DNA of 64,000 bases from Symsagittifera roscoffensis (lineage: Eukaryota; Xenacoelomorpha; Acoela; Convolutidae), in assembly GCF_963678635.1 (NCBI RefSeq), contig NC_087068.1, positions 48,567,724 through 48,631,723 of the forward strand, read 5' to 3'. Each line of letters starts with the position of its first letter. Position 1 is the first letter of the stretch. A model generated the notes under the pieces. It did not search any database and was not told the DNA's origin. It saw only the letters and a list, made by a program, of their open reading frames with translations. Of the stretch, positions 63,287-64,000 are shown piece by piece. A program made the translations under genes and the position numbers.

Positions 63287-64000
63287 ATTTCAGATATCAG
63301 CTGTTTATATACAGTCCAAACAATCAATAAAAAAAACGGAAAATAAAGTTCTTCTCAATTTTCAGTAATCGTGACAATAACAATGTTTGCGTTTTGAGGC
63401 GGTGAGAAACCACTTGTACTATTTGAGTGTAAATGTTTCACTAGCATTGGGCCCAGTTTGTTGCCTACTTTCGCGGCCTCAGCTTTTAATATTGTTCGAA
63501 AATTCATTATTTTACGTCCTAATAAAACTCAACAAAGAGAAAATCAATTAGAAATTGCTAGAAACATCAAACATAGAACCAGGAACGGTTGAAAAACTGC
63601 GAAAGTCTATTTTTCTTTTATTTTTCAACCGAGGCGTTTCAATAAAATAGGGGAAGAAAAAAGGTCATCAGCCTCTTGATTTGATTGAACCAATTCTGTT
63701 GTTTCCTCAGCTGAAAATCTCCTCTTACGGTACAAATGGTATCAATATGGCTTCAAAGCATTTCAGAAAAGAATAAACAAACGCTTCCTTTTTTTTTATA
63801 GCTGCGAGGTATTTGTTTGCTCACGTGTTTCAAATTAGAAGTGAAATTAAACACTATCGCTCGTTGCGAGGGGAGAAAGAATATCAGAACAATATTGGAG
63901 CCTTATGATCAAATCCACTTAGAAAATGGTATACGCCCATATTTCTTTGTTTTCAGGCTGTTTTAATGTGACTTCAAAATTTTCTATTTTCGTTTTTTAC
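63287..64000. other. AT-rich end of the window
   Basis: No gene, RNA gene or repeat recognised in the last 700 bases. Confidence 0.4.

Overview
The window reads as animal nuclear DNA: AT-rich, with introns carrying standard GT/AG borders, two partial spliced host genes on the minus strand near the two ends, and about 50 kb of mobile-element sequence between them. The host looks like an invertebrate. Protein similarity to the ubiquitin ligase UBR5/hyd is clear, but I cannot name the species. A 200-base run of N at 55698-55897 marks a scaffold gap, so this is a draft assembly.

Region by region. 1-6.5 kb holds the first eight coding exons (352-base to 6.5-kb part, minus strand) of a UBR5/hyd HECT-type E3 ligase, with a 399-bp hAT-type MITE in one intron. 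7.9-11.2 kb is a broken plus-strand reverse-transcriptase element with a chromo-barrel/Tudor-knot-like N-terminus and a C-terminal CCHC plus PD-(D/E)XK-like tail. 11.5-25 kb is a mosaic of two families of endonuclease-type non-LTR retrotransposons on the minus strand: family X in two nearly identical 3-kb copies, and family Y as an internal fragment between the X copies and as one nearly complete but dead copy.

25,081-49,862 is the centrepiece: a 24.8-kb Ty3/gypsy-type LTR retrotransposon on the minus strand, with 647-bp LTRs that I count as differing at about five positions. Reading from its right end it has a 5' LTR, a candidate primer-binding site, a 3.1-kb untranslated leader with a spaced CCCCTCCGG motif array, gag with two zinc knuckles, protease, reverse transcriptase, RNase H, integrase with GPY/F module, and then about 10 kb of additional open reading frames before the 3' LTR. 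Two of the extra proteins have recognisable enzyme motifs: a macro-domain-like (TARG1/OARD1-like) protein directly after integrase, and an SGNH/GDSL hydrolase with complete S, G, N and D-H blocks. A third, about 800 codons long, has an alpha/beta pattern that may be a degenerate relative of the SGNH fold. Several more ORFs are unrecognised. An accessory cargo of this size, with an ADP-ribose-type and an esterase-type domain, is the most unusual thing in the window.

49.9-55.7 kb is a patchwork of unclassified repeats around a plus-strand gypsy-type gag remnant. 60.3-61.6 kb holds two exons of a Ser/Asn/Pro/Gln-rich host protein that I do not recognise. A dispersed repeat with a conserved GC-rich hairpin occurs three times (2.7, 58.4 and 62.6 kb).

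The element proteins would work together as follows if intact: gag packages the RNA, protease matures it, RT/RNase H copies it from a tRNA primer, integrase inserts the copy; the accessory proteins are presumably post-integrase functions of unknown use. This copy carries several stops and frameshifts, so it is probably not autonomous now.
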